DNA of 42,184 nucleotides from Candidatus Rokuibacteriota bacterium (GTDB taxonomy: Bacteria > Methylomirabilota > Methylomirabilia > Rokubacteriales > CSP1-6). The notes under the pieces were generated by a model. That model saw only the letters and a list, made by a program, of their open reading frames with translations. It was not told the origin of the DNA and did not search any database. The DNA is taken from positions 1-42,184 of the forward strand of contig VBPC01000264.1 of assembly GCA_005887895.1 (NCBI GenBank), given 5' to 3'. The translations under genes and the position numbers were made by a program. How positions within the stretch are numbered: position 1 is the stretch's first letter; each line of letters opens with the position of its first letter. This document shows positions 26,701 through 33,620 of the stretch, in pieces.

Positions 26701-27812
26701 GCCTCCGTCGTCGCGAACGGAACGGCTTCGATCCGGAGCAGGGCGAGACGCCGCGGCTCCCAGCGGGTCGACGTCGGTGCCGACGTCTCGGCGGTTGCCG
26801 CCGCGGTCGCGGCCGCCCGTCCGCTCGGCGCCTTGAGCCGGTCCAGCAACCCCAGCCGCTCGAGCCGGTAGCGGAAGGTGTTTCGCTTCATGCCGAGCCG
26901 GTCGGCGGCCTGGCTCAAGTTGTGGCCGGTGTCGCGCAGCGCCTCAAGCAGACGCTCGCGCTCGAGCGCGTCACGCTCGGCCTTGAGCGGGGGGCGCGCC
27001 CGGTCCGGTGCCGTTCGCCGCGCGGGTCGCACGTCGCCCATCTGGGTCCGCAGCAGTCCTTCCGTGATGACGGGGCCATCGGCGAACACGGCCACGCATT
27101 CCATGACGCGGGCCAGCTCGCGGACGTTGCCCGGCCAGTCGTGAGCAAGGAGCACGCCACGCGCGCCGGCGTCCAGGCCTCGCGGCAGAATCTCGTGGAC
27201 GCGGCAGGCCGACTCGAGGAAGTGCTCGGCGAGCAGGAGGATGTCGCCGCCGCGCTCACGAAGCGGAGGCAGCCAGAGGGTGACGCCGGCCAGCCGGTAA
27301 TAGAGGTCGGCCCGGAAGCTCCCGTCGCGCATGGCCTGGGCCAGGTCGGCGTTGGATGCGGTGATGACCCAGACGTCGACGGGCTCGGTGCGCCGGGCCC
27401 CGAGTCGCCGCACCGTCCGCTCCTCGATGACCTTGAGCAGCTTGCCTTGCAGCGCCGGCGACATGAGGCCGACCTCGTCGAGGAAGAGCGTGCCCCGGTG
27501 GGCCTCCTGGAAGAATCCGCCCCGCGCCTCGCGTGCGTCGGTGAAGGCGCCCCGCTCGTGCCCGAAGAGCTGATCCTCGAGCAGCGTCTCGGCGACGGCG
27601 CCCGCGTTCAGGTCGACGAAGGGGCCCTGCCGCCGGGGACTGGCGTCGTGCATCGCGCGGGCGAGGACGGTCTTGCCGGTGCCGGTCTCTCCCTGGATGA
27701 GGATGGGGGCCAGGCGGCGGCCTTCCGCGGAATTCTTCAGTAGCCGGGCGACGTTCTCGCGTACGTCCACCATGCCGGGGCTCTCGCCGAGCAACTGGGC
27801 CAGGGCTGACAC
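23775..27812 (-). CDS. Sigma54 activator (AAA+/Fis HTH) fused to degenerate cyclase, STAND-type ATPase and TPR region
   Basis: A 1345-residue regulator. Residues 1-240 are a sigma54-interacting AAA+ domain without any N-terminal sensor: Walker A GETGTGKT 41-48, sigma54 loop GAFTDA 88-93 (usual GAFTGA), Walker B with D112-E113, and WPGNVREL later. A Fis-type HTH lies at about 285-325. A cyclase-like region (about 350-540) follows, but aligned with the paralogue at 40-3531 its metal Asp are Glu (LRIEAV for FADLAG) and Thr (RGPTG for YTGDG), so it should not be catalytic. A second ATPase has Walker A GDAGIGKS near 561 and Walker B VLIVEDLHWAD near 685. The remainder is TPR-like. GTG start without Shine-Dalgarno; the AAA+ domain begins at once. 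The C-terminal half probably senses and gates the activator (inference). Confidence 0.9.
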   Translation of the reverse strand: MSALAQLLGESPGMVDVRENVARLLKNSAEGRRLAPILIQGETGTGKTVLARAMHDASPRRQGPFVDLNAGAVAETLLEDQLFGHERGAFTDAREARGGFFQEAHRGTLFLDEVGLMSPALQGKLLKVIEERTVRRLGARRTEPVDVWVITASNADLAQAMRDGSFRADLYYRLAGVTLWLPPLRERGGDILLLAEHFLESACRVHEILPRGLDAGARGVLLAHDWPGNVRELARVMECVAVFADGPVITEGLLRTQMGDVRPARRTAPDRARPPLKAERDALERERLLEALRDTGHNLSQAADRLGMKRNTFRYRLERLGLLDRLKAPSGRAAATAAATAETSAPTSTRWEPRRLALLRIEAVPFATTEALPLARVVDAAVEKVGIFGGRVEERGPTGLVAAFGLEIVEDAPRRAAHTAMAVQKAVERARAEGGGVAVRLAIEVRRLPVGVGAGTATIDADARREAWAHLDTLLARAEPGAAVVSDAAAPFLERRFELAPLDAAEIGKPRARRLVGHASAGVAPRRPMTAFVGRRPDMEVLQHRLAAALGGQGKLIGIVGDAGIGKSRLLVEFCRDLPRQVLRLEGACFSYASAIPYVPVLGIMRQICGITEADTAETIGASLRRRLETLGLDVAESAPYLDQLFGLREGAQRLADLTPDAIRLRTLQTLRQVIVGVSRRQPVVLIVEDLHWADKPSQDVVTALVDDLPGVAMMVLGTYRPGFRPPWIDRPLATQIALSPLSSEESLAVVRSVLATDVPDAVTRLILSKAEGNPFFLEEICRAFQGHGSPGTVSTVPDTIEEVLVARIEGLPSALREILQSAAVLGREFAPRLLRAIVPETDALDGQLAALTALEFLYRTREGLETIYVFKHALTQEVAYGSLAPERRRALHSAAGHAIEQLFAERLEEVYDRLAYHYARTEEAAKAVSYLSRLARRAARADAHETAVQAWREALQHVERLPPDTRSRRRMELLLALPDSLLPLGRVGEASALLLQERECLEQLHDSSLAARYYFLLARAFMLRNHALVMENAGRSIAEAERCGDDATSGAAYGVLAIACALSGAAQRGIECGRRAVALLEKTKDLWYLSYSYWALGLCCSEIGAFQEALGAERRALEIGREIGSLPLESSALWVIGIIHSVMGEWDLGIAECREAVAKSGDVLYRAINSGFLGFAYVEAGDSAAAIAVLEEVIPPLRQFGLNAHAAWFTSFLAEAYRLDGRLERAEILAEDARRVATETRFDVAVGWSQQSLGRTAAARGDVATARARFAEALASFSATQSRYETARTYLDLAVMSMRCGEREAACRHLGAADAVFEELDVPRYRARVAALAAEWGVGPTENR

Positions 27813-27817
27813 AGGTG

Positions 27818-27846
27818 GGCGGGATTCTACCGTAGGAGATCCCGCC
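27818..27846. promoter_or_regulatory. Long dyad just upstream of the sigma54-activator start
   Basis: GGCGGGAT (27818-27825) and ATCCCGCC (27839-27846) pair perfectly, and CTAC-C-GTAG (27827-27835) lies inside. It spans 6-34 bases upstream of the GTG at 27812, within the 57 bp between the lipoprotein stop and this start. It could be an operator, or an RNA hairpin that tunes expression of the activator relative to the lipoprotein. Confidence 0.5.
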
Positions 27847-27869
27847 GCGATGAGCGTTTTCGCGAGCCA

Positions 27870-28703
27870 TCACGAGGCCGGCAACGCGTTCTTCACCGTC
27901 GCCAGCGACTCCTGCATCACCGGCGTTGTTTCGCCGGCCAGCCAGCGCTGCTCGGCCGGCCAGAAGTCGGGCCGGCGCTTCCCGGACTTGACGTCCTCGG
28001 CGGCGAGCGCCATCAGCATGGCAACCACCTTGTCCTGACGGAGGAGACGGTACTCGATGGCGGCCCAGTCGATGACCTCGTCGACGACCCGCCCTTCGAC
28101 GTCGCGCGTGTAGGGCTCGTACCATCCGCGCTGATCCGGCCGGAACGTCGTGCTGATGCCGGTGTGCTTCGCCACGACCCGGAACGGCTGCCGGCCCGGG
28201 TGGCGGTAGACGACCGCGAGCAGGATCTGCCCGCGGCTCCAGGCGTACGTGTAGTCACCGGCGAGGACGTAGTGCTCGGCCGTCGCCGGCGGCATGCCCT
28301 GAGCGAGGAGCAGCTGCTGGAACGCCCGGTTCGCCTCGAAGATCGCCTCCGAGCGATACCGTCCATAGAGGGCCGTCGCGCCGGCGACCTCTCCGGTCTG
28401 CTGGTTCACGCGCGCGTCGTCGACGGGCACGTTGAACGCCGCCTTGTAGGAGTCGTCCAGCGTGACCGCCTGCGCCTGGAGCAGGGCGCGGTTCAGGTCG
28501 GTCAGCGAGGCGCCGACCGTGTACGGCAGGAAGGCGATCCCCTGGGCGATGCCGGCCACGATCATGAGGGGCGACAGCACCAGCCCGGCCAGCCCTCGAC
28601 CGAAGACCTCGACCGGCGACGGGCCTCCCGGCGTCGCGCAGCCGATCAGCACCAGAACGGCGACGAGCATCGCACCCGGTCCTCGACGCATGCACTTCGT
28701 CAT
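27870..28703 (-). CDS. Lipoprotein of unknown function
   Basis: A 277-residue lipoprotein I cannot name. The lipobox LIGC puts the lipid on C22, with Ala next, which in Gram-negative bacteria favours the outer membrane. A hydrophobic segment (about 33-60) follows. The rest is a soluble domain with many aromatic residues (AEHYVLAGDYTYAWSRGQ, RGWYEPYTRDVEGR). AGGAGGTG 5 bases before the ATG is the strongest Shine-Dalgarno in the window. A sigma54-type promoter lies 39-53 bases upstream of the ATG. The sigma54-activator gene follows after 57 bases, so this is probably the first gene of lipoprotein-activator-phosphodiesterase. Confidence 0.8.
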   Translation of the reverse strand: MTKCMRRGPGAMLVAVLVLIGCATPGGPSPVEVFGRGLAGLVLSPLMIVAGIAQGIAFLPYTVGASLTDLNRALLQAQAVTLDDSYKAAFNVPVDDARVNQQTGEVAGATALYGRYRSEAIFEANRAFQQLLLAQGMPPATAEHYVLAGDYTYAWSRGQILLAVVYRHPGRQPFRVVAKHTGISTTFRPDQRGWYEPYTRDVEGRVVDEVIDWAAIEYRLLRQDKVVAMLMALAAEDVKSGKRRPDFWPAEQRWLAGETTPVMQESLATVKNALPAS

Positions 28704-28741
28704 CACGGCACCTCCTGAGGTGTGATGACCACGCGGCACGG

Positions 28742-28756
28742 GCAACCGCGATGCCA
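28742..28756 (-). promoter_or_regulatory. Sigma54-type -24/-12 promoter for the lipoprotein operon
   Basis: Read on the minus strand, TGGCATCGCGGTTGC has the TGGCA and TTGC blocks of the sigma54 consensus with exactly 10 bases between the GG and the GC. The predicted start is near 28730, giving a 27-base leader that contains the AGGAGGTG site. This is a close match at the right place. Confidence 0.7.
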
Positions 28757-28813
28757 AACCTCGCCGGCGCTGGAATCGCGCATTCGCCGGGCCGATAGCG
28801 CGGCCACGAGGTG

Positions 28814-28838
28814 TCGACTGTCGAAAATTCGGCGTCGA
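28814..28838. promoter_or_regulatory. Candidate upstream activator site between the two sigma54 promoters
   Basis: TCGAC (28814-28818) and GTCGA (28834-28838) flank CGAA-AA-TTCG (28822-28831); the two symmetries are offset by half a base. It lies 84-108 bases upstream of the minus-strand start and 76-100 upstream of the plus-strand start, the usual distance for sigma54 activator sites. Confidence 0.45.
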
Positions 28839-28887
28839 AGCATGCGGCGGCGTGTGGCGATCGTCCGCGAAAACGAGCGCTTCGCTC

Positions 28888-28902
28888 TGGCACCCTGCTT
28901 GC
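28888..28902 (+). promoter_or_regulatory. Sigma54-type -24/-12 promoter for the sigma-like gene
   Basis: TGGCACCCTGCTTGC has TGGCAC and TTGC with exactly 10 bases between GG and GC. The predicted start is near 28914, only 4 bases before the ATG at 28918, so the mRNA would be nearly leaderless or the real start codon lies further in. Confidence 0.6.
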
Positions 28903-28917
28903 CCCTGATCGCCCGCC

Positions 28918-29703
28918 ATGACGACGAGCGCCGTTCAGCGCCGATCCGAGGTGGAGCTGTTCAACGCGCTGGCCGAGGCCACCGACCAGCGCGCCATCGA
29001 CGAATACCGGGGGCGCGTCCTCAGGTGCGTGCTCTGGCTCGTCGCCCGACGGCCGAGCGGACCGCTCGTCGTCGGCGACGTCGGCGACATCGCCGACGAG
29101 GTCATCACGCGGCTGGAAGAATATCTCCGCCCGCGCGGGGACGATGAGCCCACGCGCCGATTCGTCGGCAGCAACGCGCAGTTTCGCCGGTACCTCTACC
29201 TGACGGTGGGCAGCGTGTACGCCGACACCGTGCGGCTCCGACTCCGGCTGCGAAGCCTCGACGCTCCGATCGAGACTGGCGACGGCGAGACGGTGCCTCT
29301 CGGCCATCTGCTCGACCGCCTGCTGGAGTGGCCGACGGCCGGTGAGCATCTCGGACGGCCGGACGTCCAGGCCTGCGTTCCCATCAAGGAGATCGCCCGC
29401 CGGGAAGGCCTGCGCCCGAACAACGTCGAGGTTGGACTCAGCCGGTCCCGCGGCGCCTTCCGCGTGGCGTTTCTCGACGTCTTCTTCGCGACCGCCGATG
29501 CCCGCTTCCGGGCCCGGGTCGACGAGGCCGCCCGGCGCCTGTCCGAGCCCCACGGCGCGCTCTTCCGGGCGTACTGGATCCACGGTCGGAATCCCAGAGA
29601 AACGGCGGCGAGTCTTGGCCTGGGCTGGGACACCGCGAAGGCGTTGCTGGGCGAGGCGAAGGAACAGGTGTGGCGGATGCTCCCCGAGGGCGGTCCGGCG
29701 TGA
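28918..29703 (+). CDS. Atypical sigma-like transcription regulator with two C-terminal HTH segments
   Basis: A 261-residue soluble protein. Residues 15-110 resemble ECF sigma region 2 (an acidic helix DVGDIADEVITRLEEYL at 54-70, then FRRYLYLTVGSVYADTVR). A region-4-like HTH follows at 156-186 (IKEIARREGLRPNNVEVGLSRSRGAF). Unlike normal ECF factors it carries a second HTH-like segment at 226-255 (RETAASLGLGWDTAKALLGEAKEQ). Whether it binds RNA polymerase is unproven; it could be a sigma-derived DNA-binding protein. The nearly leaderless arrangement with the sigma54-type promoter is unusual. It is divergent from the lipoprotein operon and coupled (GTGA) to a small gene. Confidence 0.65.
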   Translation: MTTSAVQRRSEVELFNALAEATDQRAIDEYRGRVLRCVLWLVARRPSGPLVVGDVGDIADEVITRLEEYLRPRGDDEPTRRFVGSNAQFRRYLYLTVGSVYADTVRLRLRLRSLDAPIETGDGETVPLGHLLDRLLEWPTAGEHLGRPDVQACVPIKEIARREGLRPNNVEVGLSRSRGAFRVAFLDVFFATADARFRARVDEAARRLSEPHGALFRAYWIHGRNPRETAASLGLGWDTAKALLGEAKEQVWRMLPEGGPA

Positions 29704-30065
29704 GCCCCCTCTCGCGCGCGGTCCGCCTGGCGGGACAGGCGCTCGTCGCCGGCCACGAGCGCCGAGACGCGCGCGTCATCCAGCACCTGCAGGAGATCCC
29801 GTTGACGAAGACGAGGCGCGAGGACGCGCTGCGGCTGATCGAGTACATGCCACGCATGACGGCGGCCGGACGGCGGCGAGAAGCGGCGAAGGACATCCGG
29901 GAGATGCGGCGCCGGTACGGGGCGAAGGAGACGCGTCTCCGACTGCGAGTCCTCGCTCGGGGCGGTGACTACTTCTCCCCCAGGTACGTCTTGCGTACGA
30001 GGTCGGAGCGCAGGAGCTCGCCGGCGGCGTCGTGCAGGACGATGCGGCCGGTCTGGATGACGTAG
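29700..30065 (+). CDS. Small basic protein, translationally coupled to the sigma-like gene; uncertain 3' part
   Basis: A possible 121-residue protein beginning at the GTG that overlaps the sigma-like stop. The first 85 residues look like a natural charged helical protein (HERRDARVIQHLQEIPLTK, RREDALRLIEYMPRM, RREAAKDIREMRRRYG). The last 30 are encoded opposite the 3' end of the LivF gene and look like antisense noise. The gene may be real and run into its neighbour, or its own end may have been lost. No family recognised. Confidence 0.4.
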   Translation: MSPLSRAVRLAGQALVAGHERRDARVIQHLQEIPLTKTRREDALRLIEYMPRMTAAGRRREAAKDIREMRRRYGAKETRLRLRVLARGGDYFSPRYVLRTRSERRSSPAASCRTMRPVWMT

Positions 30066-30676
30066 CCGCGATGCGCCACCCGGAGCGCCATCCGCGCGTT
30101 CTGCTCGACCAGCAGGATCGTCGTGCCCTGGCGGTTGATGTCCTGCACGATGCGGAAGATCGTCTCGACCAGGATGGGCGAGAGGCCCATCGACGGCTCG
30201 TCGAGCAGGAGGAGCGCCGGGCGCGCCATCAGCGCGCGGCCGATCGCCAGCATCTGCTGCTCGCCGCCGGAGAGCGTGCCACCCTTCTGGGCGACGCGCT
30301 CGCGCAGGCGCGGGAACAGCGTGAAGACGCGCTCGAGGTCGGCGGTGATCCCGTCGCGGTCGGGGCGCGCGAATGCGCCCAGCTCGAGGTTCTCGAGCAC
30401 GCTCATGCGCGGAAAGATGCGGCGCCCCTCCGGCGACTGCGCGATGCCCAGGCGGACGATGCGATCGGTGCCGAGGGTGTCGACGCGACGACCGTCGAAG
30501 GTCACGGTGCCCCGGCGCGGCCGCACGGTGCCCAGGATGGTCTTGAGCGTGGTGGTCTTGCCGGCGCCGTTGGCGCCGATCAGCGTGACGATCTCGCCGC
30601 GCTCCACCGAGAGGGACACGCCGCGCAGCGCGCGGATGTTGCCGTAGTAGGTGTGGACGTCGGCGAGCTGGAGCAC
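29969..30676 (-). CDS. livF: ABC transporter ATP-binding protein, LivF type (second importer)
   Basis: A 235-residue ATPase: Walker A GANGAGKT near residue 34, signature LSGGEQQMLAIGRALM, Walker B LLLLDEPSMGLSP, and VEQNARMAL. The GTG at 30676, five bases past the stop of the LivM-LivG fusion, gives the normal beginning LQLADVHTYYGNIRAL. It is the last gene of the second importer operon. Its end overlaps the tail of the small gene on the other strand. Confidence 0.9.
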   Translation of the reverse strand: MLQLADVHTYYGNIRALRGVSLSVERGEIVTLIGANGAGKTTTLKTILGTVRPRRGTVTFDGRRVDTLGTDRIVRLGIAQSPEGRRIFPRMSVLENLELGAFARPDRDGITADLERVFTLFPRLRERVAQKGGTLSGGEQQMLAIGRALMARPALLLLDEPSMGLSPILVETIFRIVQDINRQGTTILLVEQNARMALRVAHRGYVIQTGRIVLHDAAGELLRSDLVRKTYLGEK

Positions 30677-30681
30677 GTCCG

Positions 30682-32664
30682 CTACCGGGGAGCGGTCCGG
30701 GCCGCCGACTCCTGCTCGGAGCCGGTGCCCAGGTAGGCCTCGATCACGCGCGGGTGCCGCTGGATCTCCGCCGGCGTCCCCTCCGCGATGCGCGTGCCGT
30801 AGTCGAGCACGGTGATGCGGTCGGAGATCCCCATGACGACCGCCATGTCGTGCTCGATCAACAGGACCGACAGCGCCAGCTCGCGGCGCAGCAGGCCGAT
30901 GAGGTTGGTCAGCGTCTCCGTCTCGCGCGGGTTCATGCCCGCCGTCGGCTCGTCGAGCAGCAGCAGCCGCGGCTCGGTGGCCAGCGCGCGGGCGATCTCG
31001 AGGCGGCGCTGATCGCCGTACGGCAGGTTGCGCGCCAGGTCGTCGGCCTTGCCGGCCAGGCCCACGAACGCCAGGAGCGCGCGCGCCCGCTCGCGCGCGC
31101 GCCGCTCCTCGGCCGTCACGCTGGGCGGCCGGAGCACGGCGCCCGCCACCGTCGCGGCGAGGCGGCAGTGCTCGCCGACCAGGACGTTCTCGAGCACCGT
31201 CATGTGGGTGAACAGGCGGATCGACTGGAACGTGCGCGCGATGCCGCGGGCGACGATCGCGTTGGGGCGCAGCCCGACCAGGCTGGCACCCTCGAACGTC
31301 AGGCGACCGCTGTCGGGCCGGACGAGGCCGGTCACCACGTTGAAGAACGTGGTCTTGCCGGCTCCGTTGGGACCGATCAACCCGATGATGCTGCCCCGGG
31401 GGACGACGAGATCGACCTCGTGGAGAGCGACGACGCCGCCGAAGCGCTTGGTGAGGCCCTGCACCTGGAGGATCGCCGCCTCCCGCGTCGCGGGGCCGGG
31501 CGCGAGCTGCTCGCGCAGCCAGCCGGGAATGCTCTCGACCCGGGGCGGGGGCGAGGGCTCCATCGCCGTCACCTCGTCGGCGTCGTCGGGGGCGATCGGA
31601 GACGTGCGGCGCCCGGCCAGGCCCTGCGGGCGCAGGAGCATCACGAGGACGAGCCCGAGACCGAAGAAGAACCAGCGCCACAGCGTGAGGTCGAGCGCGG
31701 CCAGGGCGGGCACGCCGAGCGTGCGTCCGATGCCGCGCACGAGGAACGTGGTCTGCGACAGCACGACGCGATCGAAGACGGTGATGAGCATGGCGCCGAG
31801 GACGACGCCGCGCAGGCTGCCGGCCCCGCCCAGCACGACCATGCACAGCAGCATGATCGACACCTGGAACTCGAACGCGCCCGGCGTGATGGCTTGCAGC
31901 TTGGCGGCGTAGATCGAGCCGGCGAAGCCCGAGAACGAGGCGCCGAGCGCGAATGCGAGCAGCTTGGTCGAGACGGGATTGACGCCGGTGCAATCGGCGG
32001 CCGTCTCGTCCTCGCGGATGGCCATCCAGGCGCGCCCCAGCCGCGAGTCGTGCAATCGGCTCATCGCCCACACCGACGCGGCGCCGATGACGAGGATCAG
32101 GAAGTACCACGGCACCGGGTCCGTCTCGAACGGCACGCCGGGCAGGTAGGGGCGCCCCACCGGGTTCACGCCGTTCTCGCCGCCGGTCAGGTTGAGCCGC
32201 TCGACCGGTCGCCAGCCACCGATCTCGATCGTGACGTCGCCGAGGTTGCGGATCGCCACCGGGATGATCTCGCCGAAGCCCAGCGTGATGATGGCCAGGT
32301 AGTCGCCGCGCACCCGGAGCGTCGGCGCGCCGATCACCAGGCCGAGCAGGGCCGACATCGCCGCCGCCAGCCAGATGCACAGCCAGAAGCTCCAGGGATG
32401 TCCGTACAGCGGCGAGCCGAGGACGGGCGAGTTGAGCAGGCCCATCGCGTACGCCCCGATGGCGAAGAACGCCGCGTAGCCGAGGTCGAGCAGCCCGGCG
32501 TAGCCGACCACGATGTTGAGGCCGAGGGCGAGCAGGACGTAGATCATGCCGTCCGACACGGCGTGGACGGTCTGCAGCCCGAGCGCGCGATCGAGGAACG
32601 GGTACAGCAGCAGGCCCGCGACCAGCGCCGTCCAGCCGATCGCCCGGCGGGCCGTCGCGCTCAC
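30682..32664 (-). CDS. LivM permease fused to LivG ATPase
   Basis: A 660-residue fusion. Residues 1 to about 345 are a LivM permease (GLNIVVGYAGLLDLGYAAFFAIGAYA; loop AIREDETAADCTGV). A polar, Pro-rich linker (about 350-400) leads to a LivG ATPase: ILQVQGLTKRFGGVVALHEV, Walker A GPNGAGKT, signature LPYGDQRRLEIARALA, Walker B LLLLDEPTAGMNP, and IEHDM. Permease/ATPase fusions of this kind are known in the family, and the linker looks natural, so I take it as real. GTG start, 4 bases after the livH stop. Cytoplasmic ATPase and membrane part are thus made one to one. Confidence 0.9.
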   Translation of the reverse strand: MSATARRAIGWTALVAGLLLYPFLDRALGLQTVHAVSDGMIYVLLALGLNIVVGYAGLLDLGYAAFFAIGAYAMGLLNSPVLGSPLYGHPWSFWLCIWLAAAMSALLGLVIGAPTLRVRGDYLAIITLGFGEIIPVAIRNLGDVTIEIGGWRPVERLNLTGGENGVNPVGRPYLPGVPFETDPVPWYFLILVIGAASVWAMSRLHDSRLGRAWMAIREDETAADCTGVNPVSTKLLAFALGASFSGFAGSIYAAKLQAITPGAFEFQVSIMLLCMVVLGGAGSLRGVVLGAMLITVFDRVVLSQTTFLVRGIGRTLGVPALAALDLTLWRWFFFGLGLVLVMLLRPQGLAGRRTSPIAPDDADEVTAMEPSPPPRVESIPGWLREQLAPGPATREAAILQVQGLTKRFGGVVALHEVDLVVPRGSIIGLIGPNGAGKTTFFNVVTGLVRPDSGRLTFEGASLVGLRPNAIVARGIARTFQSIRLFTHMTVLENVLVGEHCRLAATVAGAVLRPPSVTAEERRARERARALLAFVGLAGKADDLARNLPYGDQRRLEIARALATEPRLLLLDEPTAGMNPRETETLTNLIGLLRRELALSVLLIEHDMAVVMGISDRITVLDYGTRIAEGTPAEIQRHPRVIEAYLGTGSEQESAARTAPR

Positions 32665-32668
32665 GCCC

Positions 32669-33607
32669 TCACGCCTTGTCGGAGGTCGGCTCGCCGAGGA
32701 GTCCGCGCGGACGGAAGACGAGGACCAGGATGAGAATCGAGAAGACGATCGCGTTGGTCCAGCGGGCCGAGATGTACTGGTCGCTCCACGCCGACAGGAA
32801 TCCGATGACGAGGCCGCCGAGGGCGGCGCCGCCCATGCTGCCGATGCCGCCCAGCACGGCGGCGGTGAAGGCGCGGAGACCCGCCTGGTACCCCATCCAC
32901 CACATGCCGATGTTGTAGTACATGCCCTGGATCAACCCCGCCGCGCCGGCCAGCGCGCCGCCCACGAGGAAGGTGACGAGGATCGTGCGCTCGACGTCGA
33001 TGCCCATCGCCTGGGCGGTCTCCCGGTCCTGCGCCGTGGCCCGCATGGCTTTGCCCCAGCGCGTGCGCCTGACGAAGTAGGTGAGCCCGATCATGAGCGG
33101 AATGGTCGCGACGACGACCAGCACGTCCTTGGTGGTGAGGAAGATCGCCGAGTCGACGCCAAACCACTCACGCAGGATGTCGACCGAGGGGAACACGTCG
33201 GGGTAGGCGATGGGCGCCGGGCCCTTCCAGAGCAAGGCAAGGTTCTCGAGCATGAACGAGACACCGATCGCCGTGATCAGCGGCGCCAGCCGGGGCGAGC
33301 GGCGCAGGGGCCGGTAGGCGAGCCGGTCGATGGCGACGTTGAGCGCCGCCGTGGTGAGCATGGTGAGGAGGAACACGAGCGGCAGCAGCGTCACCAGCTG
33401 CCAGCCGGTGAGGGTGCGGGTGACGCCCAGCAGGGAGAACCACGCGAGGGAGACGAACAGGCCCAGCATGAAGACGTCGCCGTGGGCGAAGTTGATGAGC
33501 TCGATGATGCCGTACACCATCGTGTAGCCGAGCGCGATCAACGCGAACACGGCCCCGCGGGTGAGGCCATTGATCGTCTGCTGAACCAGGACCTCCCACC
33601 AATTCAT
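32669..33607 (-). CDS. livH: ABC transporter permease, LivH type (second importer)
   Basis: A 312-residue membrane permease. ALIALGYTMVYGIIELINFAHGD is the LivH N-terminal signature and AAVLGGIGSMGGAALGG the C-terminal one. The ATG at 33607 (MNWWEVLVQQ) has no clear ribosome-binding site and is preceded 14 bases upstream by a 10-bp hairpin (33621-33645), as the first livH is preceded by one. It lies between the binding-protein gene and the LivM-LivG fusion. Confidence 0.9.
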   Translation of the reverse strand: MNWWEVLVQQTINGLTRGAVFALIALGYTMVYGIIELINFAHGDVFMLGLFVSLAWFSLLGVTRTLTGWQLVTLLPLVFLLTMLTTAALNVAIDRLAYRPLRRSPRLAPLITAIGVSFMLENLALLWKGPAPIAYPDVFPSVDILREWFGVDSAIFLTTKDVLVVVATIPLMIGLTYFVRRTRWGKAMRATAQDRETAQAMGIDVERTILVTFLVGGALAGAAGLIQGMYYNIGMWWMGYQAGLRAFTAAVLGGIGSMGGAALGGLVIGFLSAWSDQYISARWTNAIVFSILILVLVFRPRGLLGEPTSDKA

Positions 33608-33620
33608 GGTGAGACGGAGA

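Noticed and set aside
24939..27743. Long plus-strand open frame opposite the sigma54-activator fusion
   Set aside because: No domain signal and composition of an antisense shadow; the minus-strand protein has intact motifs throughout.
31480..31620. LivM-LivG fusion as a third assembly error
   Set aside because: The joint is in frame, the linker is a plausible natural sequence, and such fusions are known.
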